64,000 bases of DNA from Allocoleopsis franciscana PCC 7113 (GCF_000317515.1 NC_019738.1:4552001-4616000); one strand, 5' to 3'; counted from the stretch's first letter, positions 19,420 to 28,523 are shown. Numbers and translations are program-made. The notes: generated from the letters alone by a model not told the origin.

Positions 19420-20148
19420 TTAGGGATAAACACCAGGCGTCTTTAAGATGTCCCGTTGAGCCTCAGTTAGATTGGGATAATCATCATGATTGTAGTAATT
19501 CCGCAACCAAGCTGAGGGGTAAGGAGAATATTTGTAGAAAAGAGTGCGGCGATCGCATTTTCCTTTCCAAACCAGAGTACCGTGGGTTAAGGCTTCGGTG
19601 AAGATAATTGCTGTTCCCGCTTTACCCACTATCTCCTGTACGCAAACATGAGGATACGCTAAATCTTGCAACTCGGCTGGGAGGGGGAAGTTGCTCTTAT
19701 GACTGCCGGGAATGCAACCAAATCCACCGTCTCCTGGATTCACATCGGTTAGATTGTAGGCAACGGCGGTTAAGCCGTTATACATCCGTCCATTTTTATA
19801 CAGGTAATACTGGCAAGGGTCATAAGGAGTTCCACCCCCATGTAGATCACTACCAATCGGCCCAGTGCCTTGACGAATAATGTGAATATAATCGTGATCG
19901 AGGCGAAATTTGGGGCCAAGCAGGTCAAGCAGATAGGGGCTAATCCGGGGGTTATCGATCAAGTTTTGAAAGGGGGTGCCCCAACTAAGTAAGCGGTTGA
20001 AACGCAACCACAGCTTCCCTGGTTCATCAACTAAGGCAATTTGTTGGTCGATAATCTCATTCAGGGCGGCGAGTTCTGCACCGGTTAAGGCGTCCTCCAC
20101 GATTAGGAACCCTTGCAGATCGAATAGGTACTGTTCAATCTCGGTCAC
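19420..20148 (-). CDS. Phytanoyl-CoA dioxygenase (PhyH)-family protein, copy 2
   Basis: A 242-residue protein if the GTG at 20148 is used (preceded by GGAA at suitable spacing); the frame stays open to 20193. The start region VTEIEQYLFDLQGFLIVEDALT is typical of cyanobacterial PhyH-family proteins. Likely iron ligands are the His of SDLHGGGTPYDPCQYY and the distal His of FTEALTHGTLVWKG, with the following RRTLFYKYSP carrying the 2-oxoglutarate-binding Arg. It lies 115 bp from copy 1 on the same strand, but the two share little sequence, so they are not a recent duplication. Substrate unknown. Confidence 0.8.
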   Translation of the reverse strand: MTEIEQYLFDLQGFLIVEDALTGAELAALNEIIDQQIALVDEPGKLWLRFNRLLSWGTPFQNLIDNPRISPYLLDLLGPKFRLDHDYIHIIRQGTGPIGSDLHGGGTPYDPCQYYLYKNGRMYNGLTAVAYNLTDVNPGDGGFGCIPGSHKSNFPLPAELQDLAYPHVCVQEIVGKAGTAIIFTEALTHGTLVWKGKCDRRTLFYKYSPYPSAWLRNYYNHDDYPNLTEAQRDILKTPGVYP

Positions 20149-20326
20149 AATTATGATTCCTCTATTCCAGGATACTCGTGGCAGGCAACACAAATTGTCG
20201 GAGGGGGTTGTCTTGCTTCACAAGCTAATTACACAATGTAGTTAAGATGTATTGTTACATGCTTTCTCAAGGGGTGCAGATCTACCTCAATTACACAGCT
20301 AAAAAGCTCCAATCTCTCCCCTGCTT

Positions 20327-20746
20327 ATGTCAAACCTCTCTATAGAAGCCCAAGCGCTGCGTCAGCGCATTTCACGCTATTTTCAGCCGACTCGCGAGGA
20401 ACTCGATCAAATTCTTAAACTGGAGTTTCAGTTTGTTCAGTTGTTGGATGTCGTCTTGCGATTATACCCCCTGGATGCTCAAACCCAGGAAGCGATCGCG
20501 TACCTGGAAGAATCCAGAACCTGGGCGGGACTATCGGTGAAACGTGGTCAACAGATAGGGTATCAACCCTCAGACTACCCACCTCACAGTGACATTTTGG
20601 CAACAGACAGCGAATCGGTCGAGTCTGCCTTTGATGTGGTACACAACACCATCTTGAGTCGTTGTATGCCAAACCGAGAGATGGATTTAGCCCTTGCCCG
20701 ATTGGATGATGCGAAGGCAGCGCTGAATCTGGGTGCGTCTCGCTGA
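20327..20746 (+). CDS. Small conserved-looking hypothetical protein
   Basis: A 139-residue soluble protein that begins with helical sequence (LRQRISRYFQPTREELDQIL) and a second helix (FVQLLDVVLRLYPLDAQTQEAIAYLE). There is no signal peptide or membrane segment and I recognise no family. The gene has its own upstream space and is followed by an intrinsic terminator on the plus strand (20878-20912), which supports it as a real transcription unit. The next gene is convergent. Confidence 0.6.
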   Translation: MSNLSIEAQALRQRISRYFQPTREELDQILKLEFQFVQLLDVVLRLYPLDAQTQEAIAYLEESRTWAGLSVKRGQQIGYQPSDYPPHSDILATDSESVESAFDVVHNTILSRCMPNREMDLALARLDDAKAALNLGASR

Positions 20747-20877
20747 ATTGGAATTAGGTAATTTAAGAGTATCAAGACAAGATTGTCATCTCTTTGTCAT
20801 TGAGTTGTCATATTCAATAACTACATTGGCTGATAGGCAAACATGAGTGTCATGCGTTGCACCTCAAACCCTGTAAG

Positions 20878-20912
20878 TGTTCTCTCAGTTTCTACAGAGA
20901 GAACATTTTTTT
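20878..20912 (+). terminator. Intrinsic terminator
   Basis: Perfect 9-bp arms TGTTCTCTC (20878-20886) and GAGAGAACA (20897-20905) with a 10-nt loop are followed by seven T. It lies downstream of the 139-residue gene on the plus strand, between two convergent genes. Confidence 0.85.
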
Positions 20913-21417
20913 ATAAAAAACTCCATTCACCAAACAGATTCTTACTCGCATTCTGGAGTTCTGAAAGCTTATCATCCGGCTGGGTACTGTACAGTTCTGA
21001 AACTTTGCGAGTCATGGCTGATGCCCGTTGTGCGATCGCGGCTGCCATGTTCAACATTACAATGGAAGAGGCTGCATCGCCTGTGTGCAAACGTTGGCGC
21101 AAAACGTCAAACGGTATCGTCAGCGCCCGTACTTGTGTTAGCGCCATAACATTGGCAGAATTCGGTTCACCACTAAAAAAGCTGATTTCTCCGAGAACGG
21201 TTGGTGCTGTGATTGTAGAGAGATCCTTCTCGCCAGTCGGAGTATCGAGAAACACCCGAACATTTCCTTCTAGAACAAAGAAAATCTGGTTCCCTTGGGA
21301 GTTTTGTTGCACAATCCGTTGACCAGCAGGAATAATTATTTTTTGACAGGCACTGACAAAGTTTTGTAATTGAGTCTGATTGAGATATTGAAATGCTCGG
21401 AACTGATTGTAACTCAT
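20911..21417 (-). CDS. Cyclic-nucleotide-binding-fold protein
   Basis: A 168-residue protein with a single cNMP-binding (CAP-type) beta-roll: IIPAGQRIVQQNSQGNQIFFVLEGNVRVFL, then the phosphate-binding-cassette region VLGEISFFSGEPNSANVMA. The conserved Glu (GE) is present, but the position normally held by Arg before S/T-A reads Asn (NSANV), so cAMP/cGMP binding is doubtful. A C-terminal helix region (about 110-160) follows and there is no helix-turn-helix. It could be a regulatory subunit or a ligand-independent remnant of a CRP-like sensor. Confidence 0.8.
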   Translation of the reverse strand: MSYNQFRAFQYLNQTQLQNFVSACQKIIIPAGQRIVQQNSQGNQIFFVLEGNVRVFLDTPTGEKDLSTITAPTVLGEISFFSGEPNSANVMALTQVRALTIPFDVLRQRLHTGDAASSIVMLNMAAAIAQRASAMTRKVSELYSTQPDDKLSELQNASKNLFGEWSFL

Positions 21418-21998
21418 ACAACTATCCCCACCCTAGTTGAGACGGCGCTTAAACCTATATTGTATTGTCGTCAAAAGTAGCGATCGCGCTGTATGTTGTG
21501 GCTCAAGCAATGGTATAGCTGCGACACACATATTCTCAATCCGTGCGATCGTCTTATTTTTCTGAACGACCAGGAGTATCTCTAGTATGAGGCTATAAAG
21601 TGATATTTTTTCAAACTTTGTTGCTCAAAAAGTTTTATTTTGGAGAAATTAGCCAATTAAGAATTAAAGATATCTTAATGGAAGCTTCCATTAAAAGGAA
21701 GCTCTGTTATGTTGTAAATTTGTATAGCTAAATAGCGGTTTAATGTTAACTTATGCGGTATAGCTAAGTACTGAAGTAACTCGGCGACATTGGATGGGAA
21801 TGAAGTGCAGAAGGCGTTAGCGTAAGCTCGCTAATTGTACCTATCGCTTACGTTTGCGCTATGTTGTACGATTAGGCGTTACTAAGAGTCTGCTTCGCCG
21901 AATCAATGAGGGATAAGATGAATGGCTTAAATCGCGCAAAATTTTGGCAGTTTTCGACTTTTCTGAACTGAGTTTATCTAGTATTCCCACCCCCTGAA
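21418..21998. other. Intergenic stretch with hairpins
   Basis: About 580 bp with no convincing ORF. It holds a hairpin with arms AGCTTCC/GGAAGCT near 21682-21703 and a GCGTAAGC/GCTTACG(T) inverted pair near 21820-21855 inside sequence resembling cyanobacterial dispersed repeats (GGCGTTAGCG). The promoters of the divergent cNMP-fold and histidine kinase genes must lie here. No tRNA was found. Confidence 0.4.
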
Positions 21999-24900
21999 AT
22001 GACTAACGCTAGAGGCCATAATGTCGAACCCTCAACAAGTTGGCAGACGGATGGTGTCGCCGTTCATACTTACCCGAATCTTCTGCAAGGGGTGGCACAA
22101 GCCACAAACCAACTGTTAACAACTGATGACTTGGCAACCGCCATCAACCAAACCTTAGCAATTTTAGGGCAAGTCACCCATGTAGATCGAGTCTATATTT
22201 TTGAGATTCATCCCCACACAGAAACGGCTGAGCCAGCAATGAGCCAATGGTGTGAATGGGCAAGGGAAACGGTGACGGCGGAAATTGACAATCCTCAGTT
22301 GCAGAACCTCCCCTTTGCCTCTGTTGGTATGAGCCGTTGGTATGGGGCATTATCTGATGGACACTCTTGTCATGGGTTAGTGCGAGACTTATCCTTACCT
22401 GAACGGCAATTATTGGAACCGCAGGGGATTTTGTCGATTTTGGTGGTTCCCATACCCGTTAACGGTAACCTTTGGGGCTTCATTGGCTTTGATGACTGCC
22501 ACTCAGAGCACCAATGGTCACCCGATGAGTCTGCCGTTTTAATGACTATGGCAGCGATGATCGGTTCCTGTATCACTCACCGACAAACCGCAGATGCCCT
22601 GAAGCAGAGCCAGTTACGCTTGGAACAAATCACCGCTAACGTACCAGGAATGATTTTTCAGTTCTTGCAACGTCTCGATGGTTCTCGTTCTGTTCTTTAT
22701 GCCAGTTCGGGTTGTCAAGAAATTTATGAGTTAGAACCAGAGGCGATTCAAGCCGACTTTCAGATGCTTTCCAATTTAATCCATCCCGATGACCGCGAAG
22801 CTTATGAACGTTCGGTGGCGAATTCTGCGGCTAAGGGTGAGCCTTGGAACTGGGAAGGTCGGATTATAACACCGTCGGGCAAACTCAAGTGGGTTCAAGG
22901 GACTTCCCGCTTGGAGCAGCAGAGGAACGGGGATTTGTTTTGGGATGGTGTGTTGGTGGACATTACAGACCGTAAGCAGGCAGAGGGGGGTTTAAGGGCA
23001 AGCGAAGCACGTTTGCAGAGTTTCTTTGATGCCACATTTGAAGCGGTAATGATTCACGATCGCGGCCTGATTCTCGATGTTAACTCTGCCACCGAAGCCC
23101 TATTGGGCTACTCTAAAGCCGAACTCGTCAATCAATCTGTACTAAAAATCACCGCTCCCTGTTCGCAGCCGATCATTCAAATTCGAGCACAATTCCCCTG
23201 TGATGACCCGTTGGAAGTTGTAGGTCTCAAAAAAGATGGTACAACGTTTATCGCCGAGATTTCCGCTAAAAGCATTAGTTATCAGGGACGCACAGCCCGT
23301 GTGGTAGGCATTCGCGACATTACAGTTCGCAAGCAAGCCGAAGATGCTCTACGCCAAAGTGAAGCGAGAAATCGTGCTCTGCTCCATGCCATTCCCGATT
23401 TAATTTTTCGCTTAAGTCGAGAGGGGATTTATTTAGATTGCCATGCGGAAAATGCCAATGATTTAGTAGTACCTGCTAGGGAATTGATTGGAAAAAAGGT
23501 CGAGGAGGTTTTACCCGCACCCCTAGCCCAAGAAATTAGGCAGCTCATGGCACAAGCCCTGTCGTGTCGAACCATCCAAACATTAGAATACCAGTTGCCA
23601 ATTGATGGAACGTTGCGTTACTGGGAAGCGAGAATTGTCGTATGTGGGGAAGACGAAGTTTTGGTGATTGTGCGTGACATCACAGAACGCAACCGTGCCC
23701 AAGAAGATCGCCTACTGACGGCTCAACGCGCTCGCGAAGCCGCCGTTAGGCATCGCTTATTGGGAGAGATTGCTTTACGGATTCGGCAATCCCTCGATTT
23801 AGAGCGCATTCTTCAGACCACGGTTGCAGAAGTTCGACAATTTTTAGAGTGCGATCGCGTATTTATTACTCACTTTGATAAACGATTGCAGGGTAATATT
23901 GCGGCTGAATCGATGGCACCCAAATGGGGTTCAGTTTTAGAAGTATTGCGGGGAAACTCAGTTTATATCAGAGAACTTCAAGCTTTGTTTGAATCTGATG
24001 ATCTTCAGGTCATTGATGATACAACTCAGGCTGATATTTCCCCCCTACGAACGCATTACTTTGGGCAATATCAAGTCAAAGCTTGCTTAGCAGTGCCCAT
24101 TATGATCAGTGACAAGAAGCTGTTTGGGGTTCTGGTGGCTCACCAATGCGATCGCACCCGTCACTGGCAGCCTTTTGAAGTGGATTTGCTCAAAGCCCTC
24201 TCAACTCAAGTGGCGATCGCTGTTCAGCAGTCTCAACTTTACGAACAAGTACAGACACTCAATACTAACTTAGAACGTCAAGTCGAAGAACGAACCCAAG
24301 AGCTGAAGCAGAAATATACTGAACTTCAAGAACTACACCGACTCAAAGATATCTTTTTACACGCCGTTTCTCACGACTTGCGGACGCCAGTTTTGGGTTG
24401 GTTAATGGTACTCAATAATTTACTCCATCGTCAGGAATCAGACGGGTTAAGTGTTGGTAAATCTCAAGAATTGAAAGTGAGCCAGTTAAACATTGAAGGG
24501 TCGGATGAAAGCCTTCAACCCTGTCAACCCGAAAGTATCCCAGTTTCTCGTTCCGTTTTAGAGCGGATGATGCAAAGCAGCGATCGCCAACTGCGTCTGA
24601 TTAACTCGCTGTTAGAAGTTCATGCCAGCGAAGTGGCAGGCGTTGCTTTGCAGTGCGACCCCATACAATTGGGTGAACTGGTACGAATTTTAGTTGAAGA
24701 TTTCGAGCCATTGTTGGCAAAAAATCAAGCTACTTTAATGAATCTCGTTCCTGCAAATTTACCGCTGATTAGTGCCGATGCAGGGCAACTCAGGCGAGTC
24801 TTTGAAAATTTGCTCAATAACGCCTTAAACCATAACCCACCTGGAATCACAATCAGGCTAGAGGCTCAGGTTAAGGAAGAAATGATTTGCTGTACCGTGG

Positions 24901-25130
24901 CAGATAATGGTGTTGGCATGAGTCAAGAAATGTGCGATCGCTTGTTCCAACTTTACTTCCGAGGTAAGGATGCGAAAAATTTCTCTCAGGGGCATCGTCC
25001 CTACACGGGTTTAGGTTTAGGGTTGTATCTTTGTCGCCAAATTATTACAGCTCACGGTGGCGAAATAGGGGTTAAAAGTCGCCCCGAACAGGGGACAACA
25101 TTTTGGTTTACTTTATCCGTATTACTGTAG
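21999..25130 (+). CDS. Multi-sensor histidine kinase (GAF-PAS-PAS-PAS-GAF-HisKA-HATPase)
   Basis: A 1043-residue soluble kinase. The order is an N-terminal GAF (about 25-200), three PAS/PAC units (about 205-325, 337-445 and 457-565, each ending in DIT-x-R-K/N-type sequence), and a second GAF (about 588-750) that resembles cyanobacteriochrome GAFs at YQVKACLAVPI. A coiled coil (about 750-785) leads to the H-box HAVSHDLRTPVLGW with the acceptor His near 792, then N-box ENLLNNALNHN, ADNGVGM and TGLGLGLYLCRQ. The second GAF has Leu where the bilin-linking Cys of cyanobacteriochromes would fall, so covalent chromophore binding is unlikely. No receiver domain and no adjacent response regulator are seen. 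Confidence 0.92.
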   Translation: MTNARGHNVEPSTSWQTDGVAVHTYPNLLQGVAQATNQLLTTDDLATAINQTLAILGQVTHVDRVYIFEIHPHTETAEPAMSQWCEWARETVTAEIDNPQLQNLPFASVGMSRWYGALSDGHSCHGLVRDLSLPERQLLEPQGILSILVVPIPVNGNLWGFIGFDDCHSEHQWSPDESAVLMTMAAMIGSCITHRQTADALKQSQLRLEQITANVPGMIFQFLQRLDGSRSVLYASSGCQEIYELEPEAIQADFQMLSNLIHPDDREAYERSVANSAAKGEPWNWEGRIITPSGKLKWVQGTSRLEQQRNGDLFWDGVLVDITDRKQAEGGLRASEARLQSFFDATFEAVMIHDRGLILDVNSATEALLGYSKAELVNQSVLKITAPCSQPIIQIRAQFPCDDPLEVVGLKKDGTTFIAEISAKSISYQGRTARVVGIRDITVRKQAEDALRQSEARNRALLHAIPDLIFRLSREGIYLDCHAENANDLVVPARELIGKKVEEVLPAPLAQEIRQLMAQALSCRTIQTLEYQLPIDGTLRYWEARIVVCGEDEVLVIVRDITERNRAQEDRLLTAQRAREAAVRHRLLGEIALRIRQSLDLERILQTTVAEVRQFLECDRVFITHFDKRLQGNIAAESMAPKWGSVLEVLRGNSVYIRELQALFESDDLQVIDDTTQADISPLRTHYFGQYQVKACLAVPIMISDKKLFGVLVAHQCDRTRHWQPFEVDLLKALSTQVAIAVQQSQLYEQVQTLNTNLERQVEERTQELKQKYTELQELHRLKDIFLHAVSHDLRTPVLGWLMVLNNLLHRQESDGLSVGKSQELKVSQLNIEGSDESLQPCQPESIPVSRSVLERMMQSSDRQLRLINSLLEVHASEVAGVALQCDPIQLGELVRILVEDFEPLLAKNQATLMNLVPANLPLISADAGQLRRVFENLLNNALNHNPPGITIRLEAQVKEEMICCTVADNGVGMSQEMCDRLFQLYFRGKDAKNFSQGHRPYTGLGLGLYLCRQIITAHGGEIGVKSRPEQGTTFWFTLSVLL

Positions 25131-25265
25131 TTACAGCCCTTTTCGATTGGGTGAGGTACACTCTGATTTTCGGTATATTTTTCCTGGTAGAGGTGCTAGG
25201 CTTTTATCGGATTTTACCTGGTGATGAAGATTGAATTAATAGACAAAAATAGGACGCGCAAGGAT

Positions 25266-26418
25266 TAGACATCTCCGAAATATAATTAAAAACCGAAAAT
25301 AAAGTGGTAATATTATAATTTACTTTTTAATTTTTACAGTAAAATGAGTAATATACCAGAGTACCTTGAAAAAAATCAACAAGAAAGTAAACGATTAATT
25401 GGACTAGAGTACGAACAGTTACAGCAATTAATAGCTGCCGCTGAATTATTACATCAACAGAAAGATATCGAGATTGAGCAAAGAAAAGTAAGGATAAACA
25501 AGGCAGGAGGAGGTAGAAGACCAAAACTATCAGTCAAAGACCAAATAATATTAACTTTGGTATATCTACACCCGGAGCCAACATTCCAGATGCTAGGAGT
25601 CCAGTTCGGAGTTAGTGAATCAACAGCGAATGACATATTTCACTACTGGTCAGAGCTATTGAGGGAATTGCTGCCTGCTAGTCTGCTGGAACAAGTAAAA
25701 AAAAATCCCGGTGAGTATAAATGGGTGCAAGAAATTCTCGCCGAGTTGGAGTTAATAGTGGATAGCTGTGAACAGCCAATACCGAGACCCAAGGACTATC
25801 AAGAACAAAAAAAGTTTTATTCAGGCAAAAAGAAAAACCATACTTTGAAAAATCAATTAATTGTCACACCAAATGGACAAGAGATTGTAGATGTTATAGT
25901 GGGAAAGCCAGGGCCGACTAGCGACATAAATATTTGGAGAGAAGGTCAATCCAAGTTAGCTCCAACACAAAAATTCAAAGGAGATAAAGGCTATATAGGA
26001 GAAGTCCAAATAGAAACTCCTCAAAAAAAGCCGAGAGCCAGGGAATTAAGCCAAGAAGAAAAACAAAAAAATCGAGAGAAAGCGAGTGAGAGAATATTTG
26101 TTGAACACGTAATTAGATTACTAAAGATTTTCCGTGTAGCCCAAGAAAGGTTTCGCCTAAGAGCCAAGAGTTATCAGAGAATAATTCTTCTAGTGTGTGG
26201 ATTAGTCAGATTAAGGATTGGGACGTTATTTATAAATAGCTCAGTCTGCGACTAAATCGATAAACATTTTAGATAAAAAATAGATATATTTGGGATAATT
26301 ATTGATTTGAATTAGCTGTAGCCCTAATAAAAACGTTGAAATGGTTCAAATTACCCGGCTGCGTTAAATACTTCAAAAGCAGTCAGAGACTGCTTTTGGC
26401 TATTTTCGGAGATGTCTA
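25266..26418 (+). mobile_element. Insertion sequence copy 1 (IS5-like, 1153 bp)
   Basis: The element has terminal inverted repeats that read inward as TAGACATCTCCGAAA at both ends (25266 onward and up to 26418). It carries one transposase gene. A perfect 11-bp hairpin, CAAAAGCAGTC (26374-26384) and GACTGCTTTTG (26388-26398), sits just inside the right end. A 2-bp TA target duplication is possible, but all four IS ends in the window are flanked by AT, so the exact boundary is uncertain by two bases. The right end lies in the 3' end of the uma2-type gene. An apparently identical copy lies in inverse orientation at 29488-30640. Confidence 0.9.
25344..26255 (+). CDS. IS transposase, copy 1 (DDE, IS5-like)
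   Basis: A 303-residue DDE transposase. An N-terminal helix-turn-helix region (SVKDQIILTLVYLHPEPTFQMLGVQFGVSESTANDIF) is followed by a DDE_Tnp_4-type catalytic core. Candidate acidic residues are the Asp of LIVDSCEQPI, the Asp of FKGDKGYIGE and the Glu of RIFVEHVIRLLK. The segment YSGKKKNHTLKNQLIV is a hallmark of this group. The protein is identical to that of the second copy, so the element has moved or been duplicated recently. Family placement as IS5-like is by motif only. Confidence 0.88.
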   Translation: MSNIPEYLEKNQQESKRLIGLEYEQLQQLIAAAELLHQQKDIEIEQRKVRINKAGGGRRPKLSVKDQIILTLVYLHPEPTFQMLGVQFGVSESTANDIFHYWSELLRELLPASLLEQVKKNPGEYKWVQEILAELELIVDSCEQPIPRPKDYQEQKKFYSGKKKNHTLKNQLIVTPNGQEIVDVIVGKPGPTSDINIWREGQSKLAPTQKFKGDKGYIGEVQIETPQKKPRARELSQEEKQKNREKASERIFVEHVIRLLKIFRVAQERFRLRAKSYQRIILLVCGLVRLRIGTLFINSSVCD

Positions 26419-26906
26419 ATGGTAATTGTCGGCTGTTTAGGTTTGCCAATATACTCTCTTCCGCCAACACCCAGATAGTCTACAATCCAATATTCAGGAA
26501 TGCCTAACGTTGCATAGTCCTCAGCTTTTCGAGCATAGTCATTTTGCCAATTTGTACTGACCACTTCAACCACAAGCTTGATGGAGGCTCCTAATGTAAT
26601 GACAGGTTCTTGTTGCCATAAAGGTTCATTCACCAGTCGCGCTTGGTCTAATACCATCACATCAGGACGAAAAGCGGTCTGTGTTCCTAATAGCTTAATT
26701 AGACATCGATGAGGAATAAAATAAGCCGTGTCTTGACGGTCAATCTCTACATTGAGTTTTCGCCCAATAAAAGCAGCTACTTGCTCGTGGGGGCCAGTGG
26801 GTTCCATATCGATTAATTCCCCATCGATTAGTTCGTAGCGATTGTCGTCACCGTAGCGGTTGATGAATTCATCAACAGTAATTAGTTGTGGTATTGATTG
26901 AACCAT
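26400..26906 (-). CDS. Uma2-family endonuclease, 3' end replaced by IS sequence
   Basis: A 168-residue protein with the Uma2 (DUF820) layout: ITVDEFINRYGDDNRYELIDGELIDMEPTGPHEQV at the N-terminus, the FRPDVMVLD Asp and the LVVEVVSTNW Glu of the PD-(D/E)XK-like site, and DYARKAEDYATLGIPEYWIVD. Family members are usually around 190 residues. Here the last five residues (RHLRK) and the stop are encoded by the terminal inverted repeat of the IS, so the native C-terminal strand is lost. The catalytic residues remain. The true 3' part was not found on the other side of the IS. Confidence 0.82.
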   Translation of the reverse strand: MVQSIPQLITVDEFINRYGDDNRYELIDGELIDMEPTGPHEQVAAFIGRKLNVEIDRQDTAYFIPHRCLIKLLGTQTAFRPDVMVLDQARLVNEPLWQQEPVITLGASIKLVVEVVSTNWQNDYARKAEDYATLGIPEYWIVDYLGVGGREYIGKPKQPTITIRHLRK

Positions 26907-26981
26907 CGTAAGCTTTTCTCAGATTTTTTCGGGTAGCTGATAACCAGGACTTACGCATTTTTTGCCTGGATGCCCCTACAT

Positions 26982-28106
26982 CTAACGTATAACATCTCTA
27001 TTCCTCAACCAAACCTTTAAATCTTCTACATTTTCAAAATCTAACAGCGCCTCACTCAACTCTTCCAAGGACGCTAACTCTAATCCCCTCACTTGTGCTT
27101 CAACCTCTGGGTTAAGTTGTCCAAACTTACGCTTAAGTTGACGCCAGATAATCGAGATTAATCCACGCTTATCTTGACTATCTAGCCAATAGATTAAATC
27201 CTCTACAGTCGAAAAATCTAACAGCGCCTCACTCAACACGTCTAATTGACTGACCCCTAAGTCTCCAATTCGTGCCTCTAATTTCGCATCCAACTCACCA
27301 AGACGGCGATGCAACAAACGCATTACCAGAGAAACTTTTCCGAGGCGAATTCCTTCCTCAATTCCCTCACGTCTCCCCTGCTCAATCCCTGTTCGCATCC
27401 AACTCGTAACAATCTCCATAACCCGCTCCTTCTCCTCTAGCTCAATCCTACCAAGTTCGTCTTGAAACGCTTGTTCCTCCGACTCCGTAAGGTCTAAATA
27501 GGTATCCACAAATCCCGAAATTAACTGCATCCTCGCTGGGTCTAAGCGTAACGTCACCAACAATCGCAGACATTGGGCTTTTACCTTAGCACGGTCTGCG
27601 GGTGCAATCTGCATCTTTGCCATCAGCGCACTGGCTACTGGATTCGCCTGTCCCAAATAGTCGCGCCAATTGAGACGATTCAGTTGAATTACGCGGTAGT
27701 TAAATTCCAGCACTCGAAAATCGGGAAACTCAACGTGAAACTGACTCGCGGCGGCAAGTTTGGGTTGGTCATAAGAAAACACCACAACTGGATAAATTGG
27801 CAAGTCATATTTCTCGGACAACCGAGCAAAATAGCGAAACATCCGCTTGCCAAAATTCGCTTGTGCTTTGGCTTGATTCTCCACATGAATCAGGAAACAA
27901 GACAACTCTCCCCGAAACTGCGCTTGCACAAGTAAATCAGCTTCATAACGCTCACCTGCTGTAACATCAGTAAATACTTCTTTATCCAGAAATGCTACCG
28001 AATCCGGTTCTAGATAAGCGATGACATCCGGTAGAAATAGCTCGATGAACTCTACAAAAAAGGTAGACAGGAGTTCTTTGAATAAGCGGTCGTGGTCAAT
28101 CATCAC
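26982..28106 (-). CDS. Rpn-family nuclease/putative transposase with two DUF4351 units
   Basis: A 374-residue protein. The N-terminal part (MIDHDRLFKELLSTFFVEFIELFLPD, YEADLLVQAQFRGELSCFLIHVENQAKA) is an Rpn/PD-(D/E)XK-type nuclease domain; the Asp of EADLL and the Glu of HVENQ are the likely metal ligands. A helical linker (GIEQGRREGIEEGIRLG) leads to two tandem DUF4351 units (about 255-310 and 315-372), both ending SEALLDF-x-x-VEDL. Rpn proteins promote RecA-independent recombination and many are phage-defence or mobile-DNA associated. It lies inside the IS-bounded island. It appears intact. Confidence 0.85.
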   Translation of the reverse strand: MMIDHDRLFKELLSTFFVEFIELFLPDVIAYLEPDSVAFLDKEVFTDVTAGERYEADLLVQAQFRGELSCFLIHVENQAKAQANFGKRMFRYFARLSEKYDLPIYPVVVFSYDQPKLAAASQFHVEFPDFRVLEFNYRVIQLNRLNWRDYLGQANPVASALMAKMQIAPADRAKVKAQCLRLLVTLRLDPARMQLISGFVDTYLDLTESEEQAFQDELGRIELEEKERVMEIVTSWMRTGIEQGRREGIEEGIRLGKVSLVMRLLHRRLGELDAKLEARIGDLGVSQLDVLSEALLDFSTVEDLIYWLDSQDKRGLISIIWRQLKRKFGQLNPEVEAQVRGLELASLEELSEALLDFENVEDLKVWLRNRDVIR

Positions 28107-28230
28107 TCAGACCTCAGCACCTCTAAACATTCCAGTTTTTGCTTCACCTTGAGGATGATACTGGATTAGGGAGATTGTTAAGGCGATCGCAATTCGTTTT
28201 AAGAGCTACTCTTGACTTAAAAATAATAAA

Positions 28231-28259
28231 AATCCCCCGGCAGTACCGGGGGATTTTTT
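28231..28259. terminator. Bidirectional intrinsic terminator next to the CRISPR array
   Basis: Arms AATCCCCCGG (28231-28240) and CCGGGGGATT (28246-28255) are perfectly paired around a 5-nt loop, with T-rich sequence on the plus-strand exit and A-rich sequence on the other side, so it can work both ways. Read on the minus strand it lies immediately past the array trailer and would end a CRISPR precursor transcript. Confidence 0.85.
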
Positions 28260-28265
28260 CGCCGT

Positions 28266-28523
28266 ATTTCTATTCAATTAGGTTTCCCAGCGAGTGGGAA
28301 GCCAAAGCGCGATTGGTGACCCATACCACAATAATGAGTTTCCATTCAACTTGTTTTCCCAGCGAGTGGGAAGCAAAGAACAAGCTGACCAAATCCGTGC
28401 AGATCAAGCTGCGTTTCCATTCAATTAGTTTTCCCAGCGAGTGGGAAGGAGCAACTCAATAAACGCGATTTGTTGGTAATTGATGCAGTTTCCATTCAAT
28501 TAGTTTTCCCAGCGAGTGGGAAG
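28266..28523 (-). CRISPR. Short orphan CRISPR array, 4 repeats and 3 spacers
   Basis: 36-bp repeats start at 28266, 28338, 28413 and 28488, with spacers of 36, 39 and 39 bp (28302-28337, 28374-28412, 28449-28487). On the plus strand the repeat begins GTTTCCATTCAATTAG and ends TTTTCCCAGCGAGTGGGAAG, with a TTCCCA/TGGGAA stem. Copies 3 and 4 are identical; copy 1 has three changes and copy 2 has two. The minus-strand repeat ends in TGGAAAC, like many cyanobacterial repeats ending GAAAC, and the most degenerate copy is at the low-coordinate end, so transcription should run on the minus strand with the leader above 28523. No cas gene is in the window. An ORF crossing the array is an artefact. Confidence 0.92.

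Noticed and set aside
21418-21998. Possible tRNA or structured RNA in the long gap before the 1043-residue kinase gene
   Set aside because: No T-arm consensus or cloverleaf could be built; only short unrelated hairpins were found.
28139-28462. 107-codon plus-strand ORF across the CRISPR array
   Set aside because: Its repeated FPSEWEA/FPSEWEG motifs are translations of the CRISPR repeats; the DNA periodicity is that of an array, not of a protein gene.
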